A stretch of DNA of 56,628 nucleotides from an uncultured Lentisphaerota bacterium (lineage in GTDB: Bacteria > Verrucomicrobiota > Lentisphaeria > Oligosphaerales > CAITYL01). Below the pieces are notes generated by a model that searched no databases, was not told the origin of the DNA, and saw only the letters and a program-made list of their open reading frames with translations. This document shows, piece after piece, positions 9,128 to 17,972 of this stretch. A program made the position numbers and the translations under genes. The stretch is from the NCBI GenBank assembly GCA_903894975.1, contig CAITSE010000162.1, positions 1 to 56,628 on the forward strand, written 5' to 3'. Every line of letters starts with the position of its first letter. Positions within the stretch are counted from its first letter, which is position 1.

Positions 9128-9748
9128 ATGCCCGAACCGTTGCTGACCACCGCATACCTGGTGCTGCGCAAGACGCCCGTCGGCGAATCGGGGCTGGTGT
9201 TGGCCGGGTTGACGCCGGAGCACGGGCAACTGCATTTCCTGGTGAAAGGCGCGCGGAAACTGGGGCGCCGGCAGTTTCCGGTGGCGGATCTGTTCCGCGT
9301 CCTGCAGGTCGAATACCGCGACGGGGAACGGGATCTTCTGACTTGGCGTCACGCGGAAACGCGGGAGGATCTGGGCGCGGTGGCGCAGAACCTGGACGCT
9401 TTCCGCGCCGCCGGCCGCCTGGCCCGTTTCGCCCTGGCCAACACCCATGCCGGCGTGGCCATGCCCCGGTTCTTCCGCGCCATGACCGCCGCGTTGCGCC
9501 GCCTGGGCGCCGAGGGCGCGGCCGCCATTCCGGCCGCGACGTCCGGGGTGTTCCTGCTTTTTCTGGAGGAGCAGGGCTGGCTGCCCCCCGCGGAGGAGGC
9601 GGCGCCGGAACGGGCCGCGCGCCGGGAGGCGCTGCTGGCCATGGGTGAGGGCCTGGGCCCGCCGCCGGTTCTGGAACCGGAGGCCTGGCAGCGCACCCAT
9701 GACTGGGCCGTGCGCCAATTGAAGCGCTACGACTGCGACGTCCCGTGA
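9128..9748 (+). CDS. recO: DNA repair protein RecO
   Basis: Recombination mediator that helps RecR load RecA on SSB-coated single-stranded DNA and anneals strands. The N-terminal OB-fold is recognisable: TTAYLVLRKTPVGESGLVL (residues 6-24) followed by GQLHFLVKGARKLGRRQ, the typical RecO 'G-kGarr' strand. The helical C-terminal domain is present, but at 206 aa the protein is shorter than usual (about 240-250) and has no CxxC zinc finger, which several lineages lack. The weak upstream sequence (CCTGGGGCC) leaves the start slightly uncertain. It stands 125 nt downstream of the exported-protein cluster and is probably independent. Confidence 0.85.
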   Translation: MPEPLLTTAYLVLRKTPVGESGLVLAGLTPEHGQLHFLVKGARKLGRRQFPVADLFRVLQVEYRDGERDLLTWRHAETREDLGAVAQNLDAFRAAGRLARFALANTHAGVAMPRFFRAMTAALRRLGAEGAAAIPAATSGVFLLFLEEQGWLPPAEEAAPERAARREALLAMGEGLGPPPVLEPEAWQRTHDWAVRQLKRYDCDVP

Positions 9749-9786
9749 CCGCGCCGTTCCCAGGCACCCATTTAATTTTTTCCTCG

Positions 9787-9866
9787 GGGTCGCTATCGGT
9801 ATCGGAATCGGGATCGAACCCGTGGCTCTTTAGGAACGATGCCGATTCCGATGCCGACCCCGAACA
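9787..9866. repeat. Hexamer-phased hairpin (atcgga type)
   Basis: The left arm is an array of six-base words (tatcgg, tatcgg, aatcgg, gatcga). The right arm carries gccgat, tccgat, gccgac, cccgaa. The arms are mutually complementary around a spacer of about 20 nt. A second member lies at 33874-33955. It lies in the 230-nt gap between recO and the lipoprotein genes. Confidence 0.65.
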
Positions 9867-9894
9867 GGCCTCCTATGGGACGCCGGTGTTTTCC

Positions 9895-9921
9895 TTTCGC
9901 GATATTTCGCGTATTTAGCGG
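9895..9921. repeat. Three 9-nt repeats (tttcgcgat type)
   Basis: Nonamers tttcgcgat, atttcgcgt, atttagcgg are in perfect register. Reverse-complement relatives (gcgaaacac type) are at 33430 and 51714. Confidence 0.55.
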
Positions 9922-9979
9922 GCAAAAAGGATCGGGGATCAAGGGGGGGGCATCGCCTTGTTCATGAATCGATAAGCTC

Positions 9980-10267
9980 TTACTCTTCTTCCAGGACGAA
10001 GGACATTCCGGTGCCGCAGTAGAAGACGCCCTCAACCGGCGCCTGGGGCTCGCTGGTCACGCACACGACAAGGGGAACGCCGGACGGGACGGGCGAGTCC
10101 GGGAACCCTTCCGACATGCCCTGCATCAGCGCCGCCCTGCCGGTCCAATGCACTTCGCGCCGGTCAATCAGTTTGCCGCCCTCATACACGCTCATTTTTC
10201 CGTGGTGGTAACACCCGGTGAGCATGACCAGGAACAAGACCAACCCGTACGGTGTTTTGGAGAGCAT
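9980..10267 (-). CDS. Small lipoprotein 1 of a paralogous triplet
   Basis: A 95-aa lipoprotein. I chose the second of two close ATGs (10267) because AAAGAGG ends six bases before it. The signal peptide ends in lipobox LTGC, so the mature protein would begin with lipidated Cys18 and be membrane-anchored. After the Cys the pattern MSVYEGGKLIDRREVHW resembles the two genes upstream (10359 and 10669). It also has a distinct C-terminal segment with two Cys. Function unknown. The three genes are consecutive on the minus strand and each has its own ribosome binding site. Confidence 0.7.
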   Translation of the reverse strand: MLSKTPYGLVLFLVMLTGCYHHGKMSVYEGGKLIDRREVHWTGRAALMQGMSEGFPDSPVPSGVPLVVCVTSEPQAPVEGVFYCGTGMSFVLEEE

Positions 10268-10358
10268 TTTCATCCTCTTTCCATGGCGGCCAAACATTTC
10301 TTCGCCTGGGTGTGGGAAGGCGCGGGCGCCGGACTCTCCGGGCGCCCGTCGCATCGAC

Positions 10359-10625
10359 CTACCGAGTTTCGGCGGCCAGAGTAAAGATGACCGCGCCGCC
10401 TCCCACCGTGACCGTGTCCAGGGGAATCCCCGCGGCGGGGACGATCTGGACGTGTTGGCCGGAGTCGGTCACGAAGCTTCCGGGCCCGTCCTGGTGCAAG
10501 TCCCACTCCCCGAGCTTAATCCCGTTCTGGTAGGCCGTCATATGGCGCTGCTGACACCCGCATAGCCCGGCCAGGCAAATGGCGGCGACACAGCCCGTTG
10601 CCCCGCGACTCAGATTCCAGGTCAT
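10359..10625 (-). CDS. Small lipoprotein 2 of a paralogous triplet
   Basis: An 88-aa lipoprotein. GGGAGAAG precedes the ATG at 10625. The signal sequence AAICLAGLCGC gives a lipobox ending at a Cys. The mature part, HMTAYQNGIKLGEWDLH, then a Gly/Ser turn and GQHVQIVPAAGI, aligns by eye with the neighbouring lipoproteins (Y-x-x-G-x-K-L pattern, then a strand). It has about 60 mature residues, so it is probably one small beta domain on a membrane. No family is recognised. Confidence 0.7.
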   Translation of the reverse strand: MTWNLSRGATGCVAAICLAGLCGCQQRHMTAYQNGIKLGEWDLHQDGPGSFVTDSGQHVQIVPAAGIPLDTVTVGGGAVIFTLAAETR

Positions 10626-10668
10626 GGTCACTTCTCCCAAACGAAACTCGCGCAGGATGCCGGTTAGG

Positions 10669-10869
10669 TTACTTCACTTCTTCCATGACCACGGTGGCAT
10701 TTTGGATCACCACGCTTCGGCCATCCGGGGTGTGGAGGCCGCCTGAACTATGGATTAATTGCCCGTCATAAATTTTTTCGCCCTTCAGGTCATAGGCCTT
10801 GACGTTGTACGTCGTTTCGCAGCCTGCCAGCAACGGTAAAAGGGCCAGCGCGCCAAGCATCGTTTTCAT
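10669..10869 (-). CDS. Small lipoprotein 3 of a paralogous triplet
   Basis: A 66-aa lipoprotein. GGAGAA lies upstream of the ATG at 10869; a longer in-frame extension to 10968 would bury the signal peptide. MLGALALLPLLAGC is a classic lipoprotein signal. The mature domain, VKAYDLKGEKIYDGQLIH followed by GRSVVIQNATVVM, shares the layout of the two downstream paralogues. It is the first gene of the trio in transcription order and is divergent from lptD. Function unknown. Confidence 0.7.
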   Translation of the reverse strand: MKTMLGALALLPLLAGCETTYNVKAYDLKGEKIYDGQLIHSSGGLHTPDGRSVVIQNATVVMEEVK

Positions 10870-11116
10870 GCGGTTCTCCGAATGGGGGGGGGCGGGTTGC
10901 GGGGTTAAAGGCGTGGTAAAATAAGGGACGGCGCGGGGAACGGCAACCTTGGGGCGAGGCATTACCACGCGCGGTTCAAAAGATGCCCAATCTCCGGTAA
11001 GGCAGGCTATGTTATTCCTTTTCTATAGAAAACGGGCCGAACGCGCACGCGTGGGTTCGTTCCGGACTTTTGGCTGATCACGAAGGCACAGCCTTGGCCA
11101 AGTGAGGGCGATACGC

Positions 11117-13483
11117 ATGAAGGGTTCTATTACAGGATTACAGCGGGCCGGGCGGCTGGCGCTTTGCGGCCTGGCCTTCCTGCTTGCCGTGCCGCGGCCG
11201 GCCGGCGCCGCCGAGTCCCTGCTGCCGGCGGGGTTTGGCATGCGGTTGCCGGTGGAAATCCAGGCCGACCGGTATGAATCCGACCAGAAGTCGGGCGTGT
11301 TCATGGGCGTGGGCAATGTCCGCATCCAGTACCAGGACATTGTCCTCACCTGCGATGAACTCCGAGTGAACACCAAAACCTTGGACGATCTTCTGGCCAA
11401 GGGCAATGTCACTCTGGAGCGTGGCAACCTGACCTGGCGTTGCGACGAGGTGACCGGCAATCTCAACACCCGTCAGTTTGAGGTCGGCCGCTACAACGCC
11501 CGTAGCGGCCAGTTCTATCTCTCCGGCAACAAGGGCATCTATCACGGCGTCCACGAAACCGAGACCGATCCGGCCACCGGCCAGAAGGTGCGTCCGGCCG
11601 ACACCCGCGAAGCCGAGCTCGACCATCCCGTCATCACCACCTGCGATTACACCGATCCCCACACCCGGGCGACCGCCAATCGCGTGGTTTATTATCCCGA
11701 TGGCACCTACAAGGCGTATCATGTCGTCTACCGTGTCGGCTGGCTGCCGGTCTTCTACTTACCCTACATGCATGGCACCACCGGTGCGGCCGGCATGTTC
11801 TCGGTCAAGCCTGGCTACAACAGCAAGTACGGCGCTTTCCTGCTGATCTCCAAGGAATTCAAGATTTCCAAGGAGATTTCCACCACGTTCCGCTTGGATC
11901 TCCGCACCAAGAACGGCGTGGCCGTGGGCAACGAGACCGTCATCGAGACCAAGCGCACGTACACCGACATCCTCTTCTACGGCATGAGCGACAATGACGC
12001 GCCGGACACCGGCGACGGCTACAATCGCCGTTTCAAGGTCATCAAAGACCGCTACCGCGCCAAGATCTATAACCGTTCGGAGATCACCGACGACCTCACC
12101 TTCCGGCTCAAGCTCGACAAGATGAGCGACATCGACATGCTGGAGAATTGGTACGACAAAGAGTACAGCAACAATCCCCAGCCCAAGTCCTTCGTCGATG
12201 CCACGTTGGACTGGAACCGCGTCTCCCTCTCCCTCTCGGCCCGGCCGCGGGTCAATGATTTCTACACTGAAGTTGAACAGTTGCCCGTGCTCCACCTTAC
12301 CATGCCCCGGCAGGCCCTGGGCAACAGCGGGTTTTACTACCAGTCCGACAGCAGCATTGGCAAAATGGAAATGCGCTGGCGCGACTTTGACAAATCGCGT
12401 CCCTCGGTTCCCGCGGGCCTCACCGATCCCGCCGACTACAGCGCCCTGCGCGCCGACTCCCTGCACATGTTCTACTACCCCCTCCACCTCGGGGAGTTCC
12501 AGGTCACGCCCCGGGCCGGCGGCCGCCTGACCTACTACAGCCGGACCAGCAAGGGCGCCATCTCCACCCAGGATTTGGAAAACATGGCGGCCGTGACTGA
12601 CCCGGACAACCCCGACACCACCCTGGCCGTCAACAGTTATGACGACCAGGGCGGCGGCACGCTCCGGCTTGCCGGCGAAACCGGCTTTGAAGTCTCCACC
12701 AAGTACTACCGCACCTGGAAAGACTATAAGAGTACCCGGTGGGACATCGACGGCCTGCGCCATGTCGTCCAGCCTTACATGAATTACACCTTTGCGCCGA
12801 AGCCGAGCCAGGACCGGGAGAACCTTTATTTCTTTGACGAGATCGATCGGTTGATCGAGCAGAACTTCGTCCGCCTCGGCTTGCGCCAGCGCGCCGAAAC
12901 CCGGCGCAGCAACCGCATTTACACCCTGGCCTCGTTGGAGAACTATGCCGATTTCCATTTCCACAATGAGGAAGGGTTTAAGAGCCTGGGTAATTTTGGT
13001 ACCCTCGCCCAGTACAACCCGAAAGAGACGCTGAGCTTCTGGGGCCGGGCTGTGGCCGACATGAACGAGCCGACCCTGAACCGGGCCGAGGTCGGCGTTG
13101 GCTTCGGCAACAAAAAAGTTCTGCGCACCGACGTTTCCTATCTCTACCGCAACGAGTACGATGCGCGCACCGTCTACTCCATGGGCAGTTCCCTGGCGGA
13201 CGCCGGCGGCGACCAGACCTTCGCCCACCACTATGATAAAAGCCATTACGTCGCCGTCGAGTTCAACTTCCCCATCAACGCCAAGACCGACGGCCTGGTT
13301 CGCTATGAGTTCGACATCCTGGAAACGCGGATGGCCAGGCAGGTGTACGAGATCCAGCGGGATCTGCACTGCTGGAAGGGCTCGTTCCGGATAGAGGAGG
13401 CCAACGGGGATGTCAGTTTTATTGTCGCGTTCTATCTGAAAGCATTTCCCGGGTTCCGCCTCGATTCCAGCAGCAGTCTTTGA
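11117..13483 (+). CDS. lptD: LPS-assembly protein LptD (OstA-like)
   Basis: Outer-membrane beta-barrel that inserts lipopolysaccharide into the outer leaflet, receiving it from the Lpt bridge. The 788-aa length matches the family. Start 11117 follows GAGGG and yields a signal peptide ending RPAGA. Residues about 45-140 are the OstA/LptA-like beta-jellyroll (VEIQADRYESDQKSGVFMG, a strand-rich 'D-y-y-t-G-N-V' pattern). The rest is an aromatic-rich barrel with alternating strands. I see no conserved Cys pairs of the E. coli LptD type, as is common outside Proteobacteria. It indicates a true LPS outer membrane. The downstream genes (aminotransferase, ABC exporter) suit a cell-envelope neighbourhood. 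Confidence 0.8.
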   Translation: MKGSITGLQRAGRLALCGLAFLLAVPRPAGAAESLLPAGFGMRLPVEIQADRYESDQKSGVFMGVGNVRIQYQDIVLTCDELRVNTKTLDDLLAKGNVTLERGNLTWRCDEVTGNLNTRQFEVGRYNARSGQFYLSGNKGIYHGVHETETDPATGQKVRPADTREAELDHPVITTCDYTDPHTRATANRVVYYPDGTYKAYHVVYRVGWLPVFYLPYMHGTTGAAGMFSVKPGYNSKYGAFLLISKEFKISKEISTTFRLDLRTKNGVAVGNETVIETKRTYTDILFYGMSDNDAPDTGDGYNRRFKVIKDRYRAKIYNRSEITDDLTFRLKLDKMSDIDMLENWYDKEYSNNPQPKSFVDATLDWNRVSLSLSARPRVNDFYTEVEQLPVLHLTMPRQALGNSGFYYQSDSSIGKMEMRWRDFDKSRPSVPAGLTDPADYSALRADSLHMFYYPLHLGEFQVTPRAGGRLTYYSRTSKGAISTQDLENMAAVTDPDNPDTTLAVNSYDDQGGGTLRLAGETGFEVSTKYYRTWKDYKSTRWDIDGLRHVVQPYMNYTFAPKPSQDRENLYFFDEIDRLIEQNFVRLGLRQRAETRRSNRIYTLASLENYADFHFHNEEGFKSLGNFGTLAQYNPKETLSFWGRAVADMNEPTLNRAEVGVGFGNKKVLRTDVSYLYRNEYDARTVYSMGSSLADAGGDQTFAHHYDKSHYVAVEFNFPINAKTDGLVRYEFDILETRMARQVYEIQRDLHCWKGSFRIEEANGDVSFIVAFYLKAFPGFRLDSSSSL

Positions 13484-13517
13484 GCTGAATGATTCGCAAC
13501 CAAACTTGAATTCATTG

Positions 13518-13589
13518 AACAGAAGGCCGCAAAGAGCACGCAAGGATTTGGGCTGAAACCGCCTTTGTGTTCTTTGCGAGCTTCTGTTT
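13518..13589. repeat. Family-B dyad repeat between lptD and the aminotransferase gene
   Basis: aacagaaggccgcaaagag at the left and ctttgcgagcttctgttt at the right form an imperfect inverted repeat. It ends 14 nt before the next start codon and begins 34 nt after the lptD stop. Confidence 0.75.
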
Positions 13590-13603
13590 AAAAAGGCTTT
13601 GCC

Positions 13604-14725
13604 ATGGACGTTCCGCTTCTTGACCTGCGCGCCCAGTACCGGCCCATCCGCGAGGAAATCCGCCGCGCCCTCGACGAAGTTTGTGATGCCCAGTATTTCA
13701 TCCTGGGTCCGGCCGTGGAAAAACTCGAACGGGAAGTCGCCGCGTATAGCGGCTGCGCCGGCGCCTGCGGCGTCACTTCCGGCTCCGACGCGCTTATCCT
13801 TTGCCTTATGGCCGAGGGCATCGGTCCCGGCGACGAAGTCATTACTTCGCCCTACACGTTTTTCGCCACTGCCGGCGCCATCCACCGCGTCGGCGCCAAG
13901 GCCGTGTTTGCGGATATTGACCCCACGACCTTCAACCTCGACTCCGCCCAGGTCGCGGCCAAAATCACCCCGAAAACCCGCGCCGTCATCCCGGTGCATC
14001 TTTACGGGCAGTGCGCTGATATGGATCCCCTTCTGGAACTGGCCCGCCGGCACAAGCTCATCGTGGTCGAGGACGCCTGCCAGGCTATCGGCGCCGAGTA
14101 CCAGGGCCGCCGCGCCGGCGCCATGGGCGAATACGGTTGCCTCTCGTTCTTTCCCAGCAAGAACCTGGGCGGGTTCGGCGACGGCGGCATGATCGTCACC
14201 CGCGATCCGGCCCGCGTCGAACGGCTGAAAATGCTCCGTAACCACGGCATGCATCCCAAGTATCACCACCGCGTTGTGGGCGGCAATTTCCGCCTTGACG
14301 CACTTCAGGCCGCAGTGCTCTCCGTCAAGCTCAAGTACCTGGACGGCTGGAGCGCCGCGCGCCAGGCCAACGCCGCCGACTACATCCGCCTCTTCGCCGC
14401 GCGGCCGCATACCGCAAGCCTGGTCGTGCCCACTGCCGCGGCGTACACCACCCGCCATATCTACAACCAGTTCTGCGTGCGCCTGCCCGCCGCCCGGCGT
14501 CAGGCCGTGATGGACGGATTCAAGGCCGCTGGTATCGGCTGCGAGATCTATTATCCCGTGCCGCTCCACCTGCAGGAATGCTTCCAGTACCTGGGTCACA
14601 AACCTGGCGACTTCCCGGAGAGCGAGCGCGCCGCGGCCGAAACCCTGGCCCTGCCGATCTATCCGGAAGCCACGCCGGAACAGCGCGCCTTTGTCGCCGA
14701 CACCCTGAACCGCCTTCTGGCCTGA
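13604..14725 (+). CDS. DegT/DnrJ/EryC1/StrS aminotransferase
   Basis: A PLP-dependent sugar aminotransferase (fold type I, 373 aa) that converts a nucleotide-linked keto-sugar to an amino-sugar for LPS or other surface glycans. Key residues: TSG at 58-60 in the cofactor pocket, Asp157 in VEDACQ contacting the pyridine nitrogen, and the Schiff-base Lys186 in FFPSKNLGGFGDGG. The C-terminal domain has the usual substrate-binding segments (NHGMHPKYHH, LDALQAAVL). There is no clear Shine-Dalgarno because the family-B repeat abuts the start. It is followed 27 nt later by an ABC exporter and then sppA, so co-transcription is likely. Confidence 0.9.
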   Translation: MDVPLLDLRAQYRPIREEIRRALDEVCDAQYFILGPAVEKLEREVAAYSGCAGACGVTSGSDALILCLMAEGIGPGDEVITSPYTFFATAGAIHRVGAKAVFADIDPTTFNLDSAQVAAKITPKTRAVIPVHLYGQCADMDPLLELARRHKLIVVEDACQAIGAEYQGRRAGAMGEYGCLSFFPSKNLGGFGDGGMIVTRDPARVERLKMLRNHGMHPKYHHRVVGGNFRLDALQAAVLSVKLKYLDGWSAARQANAADYIRLFAARPHTASLVVPTAAAYTTRHIYNQFCVRLPAARRQAVMDGFKAAGIGCEIYYPVPLHLQECFQYLGHKPGDFPESERAAAETLALPIYPEATPEQRAFVADTLNRLLA

Positions 14726-14752
14726 CCACCGTCCCCTGCGAAATGTATCATC

Positions 14753-16684
14753 ATGGCCAGCCCGACTTTTTCCACTTACATCCGCCTGCTTGGCTACACC
14801 CGGCCCTATTGGCTGCGGCTGGTCGTCGGCCTTGTGGCCGGGCTTTTCGTGGGCGGTTCCCTTTTCGGCGCCCTGCGCTGTTCGCCGGTCCTGATTCGTG
14901 AATTCCTCAAGGGAACGGTTCAGGCCGCGCCCACGATTACGACCACGACGCCTGCCGCGACGCCCGTTCCCATCGTGTCCACCCCGGCCATGGCGTCCAC
15001 CGGAACCGCGGTCACGGCCTCACCCGGCCGCATCAAGGACCTGGAGTCTTTCCAGAAGGTGGCCTCTCGTTTCGGCATTGAGACGGTTCGGCCGGACGGG
15101 TCTATGACCTGGCAGTTCCTTCTGATCCTGGTCCTGGGCCTGCCGTTCTTCATGATGCTGCGTTCCCTGACCATCTACATCAATCATTATTGCATGCGCT
15201 GGATCGGCGCCCGTGCCGTGGTGGACCTGCGCAACCAGCTTTTCGACCGGCTCCTGGCGCAGTCGCTCAAGTATTTTGGCAAGATTGACGTCGGCCACCT
15301 CATCAGCCGTTGCACCTACGACACGAGCATGGTCGAGAGCGCCATTGCCAATACCGTGGCCGACCTCGTCCAGGCGCCGGTCGAAATCGCAGCGGCGGCG
15401 GTGTTCATCATGCTCACGGCGGCCGAATACCACATGCTTCCCGCCGTGGCGGCGCTGTTCATCGTCTTCCCGCTTATCATCCTGCCGATCGTGCTTCTCG
15501 GCCGCTACGTCAAACGCTACACCCGCCGCGCCCTGGAACGCATCTCCGATCTGGTTTCGCGCATGCAGGAAGTGTTCACCGGCATCCGCGTCATCAAGGC
15601 CTATCACACCGAGGCGGAGGAAAGCGCGCGTTTCCTCGCCCTGGCCCGCAGCTATTTCCGCACGGTCATCCGCATTCTGCGCTATGAGCTGATGATGGCC
15701 CCGCTCATGGAATTCGTGGCCGTGACCATCGCCTGCGGCTTTCTGGTCTACTGCTACTCCACTGGCATCGGCTTTGACATCATCATCCCCGTCGGCGGCG
15801 CCGCCATCCTCGCCTACCGCCCGGTCAAAGTCCTGGCCAAGGTCAACGCCAGCCTCCAGCGCACCACCGCCGCCGCCGAGCGGCTCTTCGCCATCCTGGA
15901 CACCGACACGGCATTGCCGGAAAAGCCTGACGCCATCCCGGTCGCCGGCTTTCAGGACAAGATCGTTTTCGACCATGTTTCGTTCCGCTACGAGAGCGAG
16001 GGGTTGCCCGTGCTCACGGACCTCAGCTTCACCCTGCCGCGCGGCGGCGTGGCCGCCTTTGTCGGCCGCACCGGTTCCGGGAAAACCACCGTGGCCAGCA
16101 TCATGGCCCGTTTCTATGATGTCACCGCCGGGCGCGTCCTGCTCGACGGCCATGACGTGCGCGACCTCAAAATCGCCAGCCTGCGCCGTCTCATCGGCGT
16201 GGTCACCCAGGAAACCATCCTTTTCAACGACACCATCGCCGCCAATATCGCCTACGGCACGCCCGGCGTCACCCGCGAGGAAATCATCGAGGCCGCGAAA
16301 AAAGCCAATGCCCATGACTTCATCGCCGCCGAACCCGAAGGCTACGACCGCATGGTCGGCGACAAAGGCTTCCGCCTCAGCGGCGGCCAGCGCCAACGCA
16401 TCGCCATTGCCCGCGCCATCCTTCGCAATCCGCCCATCCTTATCCTGGACGAGGCCACCAGCGCCCTGGACACCGTCACCGAGCAGCAGGTTCAGGAAGC
16501 GCTTTACCGGCTCATGCAGGACCGTACCGTCCTGGTCATCGCCCACCGGCTCAGTACCATCCGCCGCGCCGACTGCATTTATGTCCTTGAAGAAGGCGGA
16601 TGCATCTCTGAAAAAGGTTCCCATGCCGAACTTTACGCCTCCGGCGGCGGGTACCGTAGACTCTGCGACAACACGGAATCGTAA
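14753..16684 (+). CDS. MsbA-like ABC exporter (fused permease and ATPase)
   Basis: A type-IV ABC exporter half-transporter of 643 aa, probably flipping lipid A-core or another lipid across the inner membrane as a homodimer. About six membrane segments lie within residues 1-345. The nucleotide-binding domain has Walker A GRTGSGKTT at about 437-445, signature LSGGQRQR near 541, Walker B ILILDEATSAL near 562 and the H-loop AHRLS near 597. The first periplasmic loop (about residues 58-88) has an unusual Thr/Pro/Ala-rich insertion absent from typical MsbA. Its location between an envelope aminotransferase and sppA supports an envelope role, but a peptide or drug substrate cannot be excluded. Confidence 0.85.
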   Translation: MASPTFSTYIRLLGYTRPYWLRLVVGLVAGLFVGGSLFGALRCSPVLIREFLKGTVQAAPTITTTTPAATPVPIVSTPAMASTGTAVTASPGRIKDLESFQKVASRFGIETVRPDGSMTWQFLLILVLGLPFFMMLRSLTIYINHYCMRWIGARAVVDLRNQLFDRLLAQSLKYFGKIDVGHLISRCTYDTSMVESAIANTVADLVQAPVEIAAAAVFIMLTAAEYHMLPAVAALFIVFPLIILPIVLLGRYVKRYTRRALERISDLVSRMQEVFTGIRVIKAYHTEAEESARFLALARSYFRTVIRILRYELMMAPLMEFVAVTIACGFLVYCYSTGIGFDIIIPVGGAAILAYRPVKVLAKVNASLQRTTAAAERLFAILDTDTALPEKPDAIPVAGFQDKIVFDHVSFRYESEGLPVLTDLSFTLPRGGVAAFVGRTGSGKTTVASIMARFYDVTAGRVLLDGHDVRDLKIASLRRLIGVVTQETILFNDTIAANIAYGTPGVTREEIIEAAKKANAHDFIAAEPEGYDRMVGDKGFRLSGGQRQRIAIARAILRNPPILILDEATSALDTVTEQQVQEALYRLMQDRTVLVIAHRLSTIRRADCIYVLEEGGCISEKGSHAELYASGGGYRRLCDNTES

Positions 16685-16738
16685 GCCGGCCGCGCCGGGT
16701 TTGACCGTTGTTTTTTTCACGCTGAGGAGTTGTTGTTC

Positions 16739-17860
16739 ATGGAAAATCCTCCCCCCGCCGCTGCTGCCGACTCCGCTGCCACCCCGCCCCCGGAGTCTGC
16801 TCCTGCCCCCGCTGCCGGCCCCGCGACGGCCGCGCCGCCGTGCCGGCGTTCCTCCTGGAAGGGCTGCCTGATCGCGGCCGTCGTGGTGGCGCTCTGCGGC
16901 TTGGCCCTGCTGCTGGGCGGGGTCGGCCTGGTCGCGGCCTTGATCTGGGGCGCGACCGTCGGCGACATCGCCAAACCCGCGCCAGTCCGCCAGGAATTGA
17001 TCGAAGGCACGATGTTTGCCCACAAAAAAATCGCCGTGATCGAAATCAAAGGCGTCATCCGCGGCGGCTCGCTCCATGACGGCGCCACCTCCGAACGCAT
17101 CTGCGAGGAACTCAAGGCCGCGGAAGAGGATGCCGCCGTGGTGGCCGTTATCCTCGACATGGACACTCCCGGCGGCGAGGTCACGGCCAGTGATGAAATT
17201 CATCATGCCGTCTGCCGCCTCAGCGATTCCGGCAAGCCGGTGGTCACCTGTATGCGCTCCATGGGCGCCAGCGGCGGCTATTTCATCGCCGCCGCCTCTG
17301 ACCACATCATCGCTAACCGCCTTACCCTTACCGGCAGCGTCGGCGTCATCATCTCGACGATCAACTATGCCGGATTGCTCGACAAGATCGGCGTCAAGGA
17401 CGAAACCTACCGCTCCGGCGCCATGAAGGACATGCTCAACGGCGGCCGCGCCCGCACACCGGCAGAGACGGAATACGTCAACGGCCTGGTGCGCAAAACG
17501 TTCATCGAATTCGCCAAGGTCGTCGCCGAGGGCCGCGCGGACGGCTATAAAGACACGGATGCCGTGCTCAAAGCGCCCTTTGCCGACGGCCGCGTACTCT
17601 CCGGTCAGGACGCACTCGACCTGAAACTGGTCGATGAACTTGGTTATTTCGAGGACGCCGTGGACGCCGCGCGCGACCTGGGCAAAGCCCCCGACGCCAA
17701 GGTCGTCCGCTTCCAGCGCTCCATGGGGCTGGCCGACCTGTTTTTTTCCATGCGGAGTTCGCTCAAGCCCATGGGCCTGCTCAGCCTGACCCAGCCCGAC
17801 CCCGCCTTCCAGCCGCGCCCCGGCCAGCTCTACTACATCCTTCCGGCGTATGTGCCGTGA
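16739..17860 (+). CDS. sppA: Signal peptide peptidase SppA (S49 family)
   Basis: A membrane-anchored serine protease that degrades cleaved signal peptides. The 373-aa short form has one S49 domain. GAGGAG sits nine bases before the ATG. The first 40 residues are a Pro/Ala-rich cytoplasmic tail, residues 43-70 are the membrane anchor, and the protease domain runs from about 96 to 300. Catalytic dyad: Ser178 in MGASGGY and Lys230 in SGAMKDM, with DTPGG at 142-146. It follows the exporter gene by 54 nt. The proline-rich tail is longer than usual and probably disordered. Confidence 0.9.
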   Translation: MENPPPAAAADSAATPPPESAPAPAAGPATAAPPCRRSSWKGCLIAAVVVALCGLALLLGGVGLVAALIWGATVGDIAKPAPVRQELIEGTMFAHKKIAVIEIKGVIRGGSLHDGATSERICEELKAAEEDAAVVAVILDMDTPGGEVTASDEIHHAVCRLSDSGKPVVTCMRSMGASGGYFIAAASDHIIANRLTLTGSVGVIISTINYAGLLDKIGVKDETYRSGAMKDMLNGGRARTPAETEYVNGLVRKTFIEFAKVVAEGRADGYKDTDAVLKAPFADGRVLSGQDALDLKLVDELGYFEDAVDAARDLGKAPDAKVVRFQRSMGLADLFFSMRSSLKPMGLLSLTQPDPAFQPRPGQLYYILPAYVP

Positions 17861-17866
17861 GGAAAG

Positions 17867-17899
17867 CCTGTGGTCTGTAGGCCCGTGGTCTGTGGGTGT
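17867..17899. repeat. ggtctgt-type array after sppA
   Basis: Words cctgtgg, tctgtag, gcccgtgg, tctgtggg repeat with near 7-nt spacing and begin 7 nt after the sppA stop codon. It belongs to the family at 27396, 47095, 48166 and 50728. No complementary arm is seen here. Confidence 0.55.
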
Positions 17900-17972
17900 G
17901 GGGGGGCGGGTGTCCCACCCGGCCAAACGGGCCGGCGGGCATCTTGTCCGCCGATTCCGAACGAACTCGCAA

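Noticed and set aside
9112..9648. Alternative open frame overlapping recO in another frame
   Set aside because: Gly/Arg/Ala-rich shadow; the RecO frame has the family motifs.
11759..14599. A 946-codon open frame on the minus strand across lptD and the aminotransferase gene
   Set aside because: It is antisense to two well-supported genes, crosses the intergenic repeat and is His/Gly/Asp/Val-rich, as expected for the mirror of GC-rich coding DNA.
15020..17926. A 968-codon open frame on the minus strand across the ABC exporter and sppA
   Set aside because: Antisense shadow of two genes with complete active-site motifs; its own sequence shows no recognisable domain.
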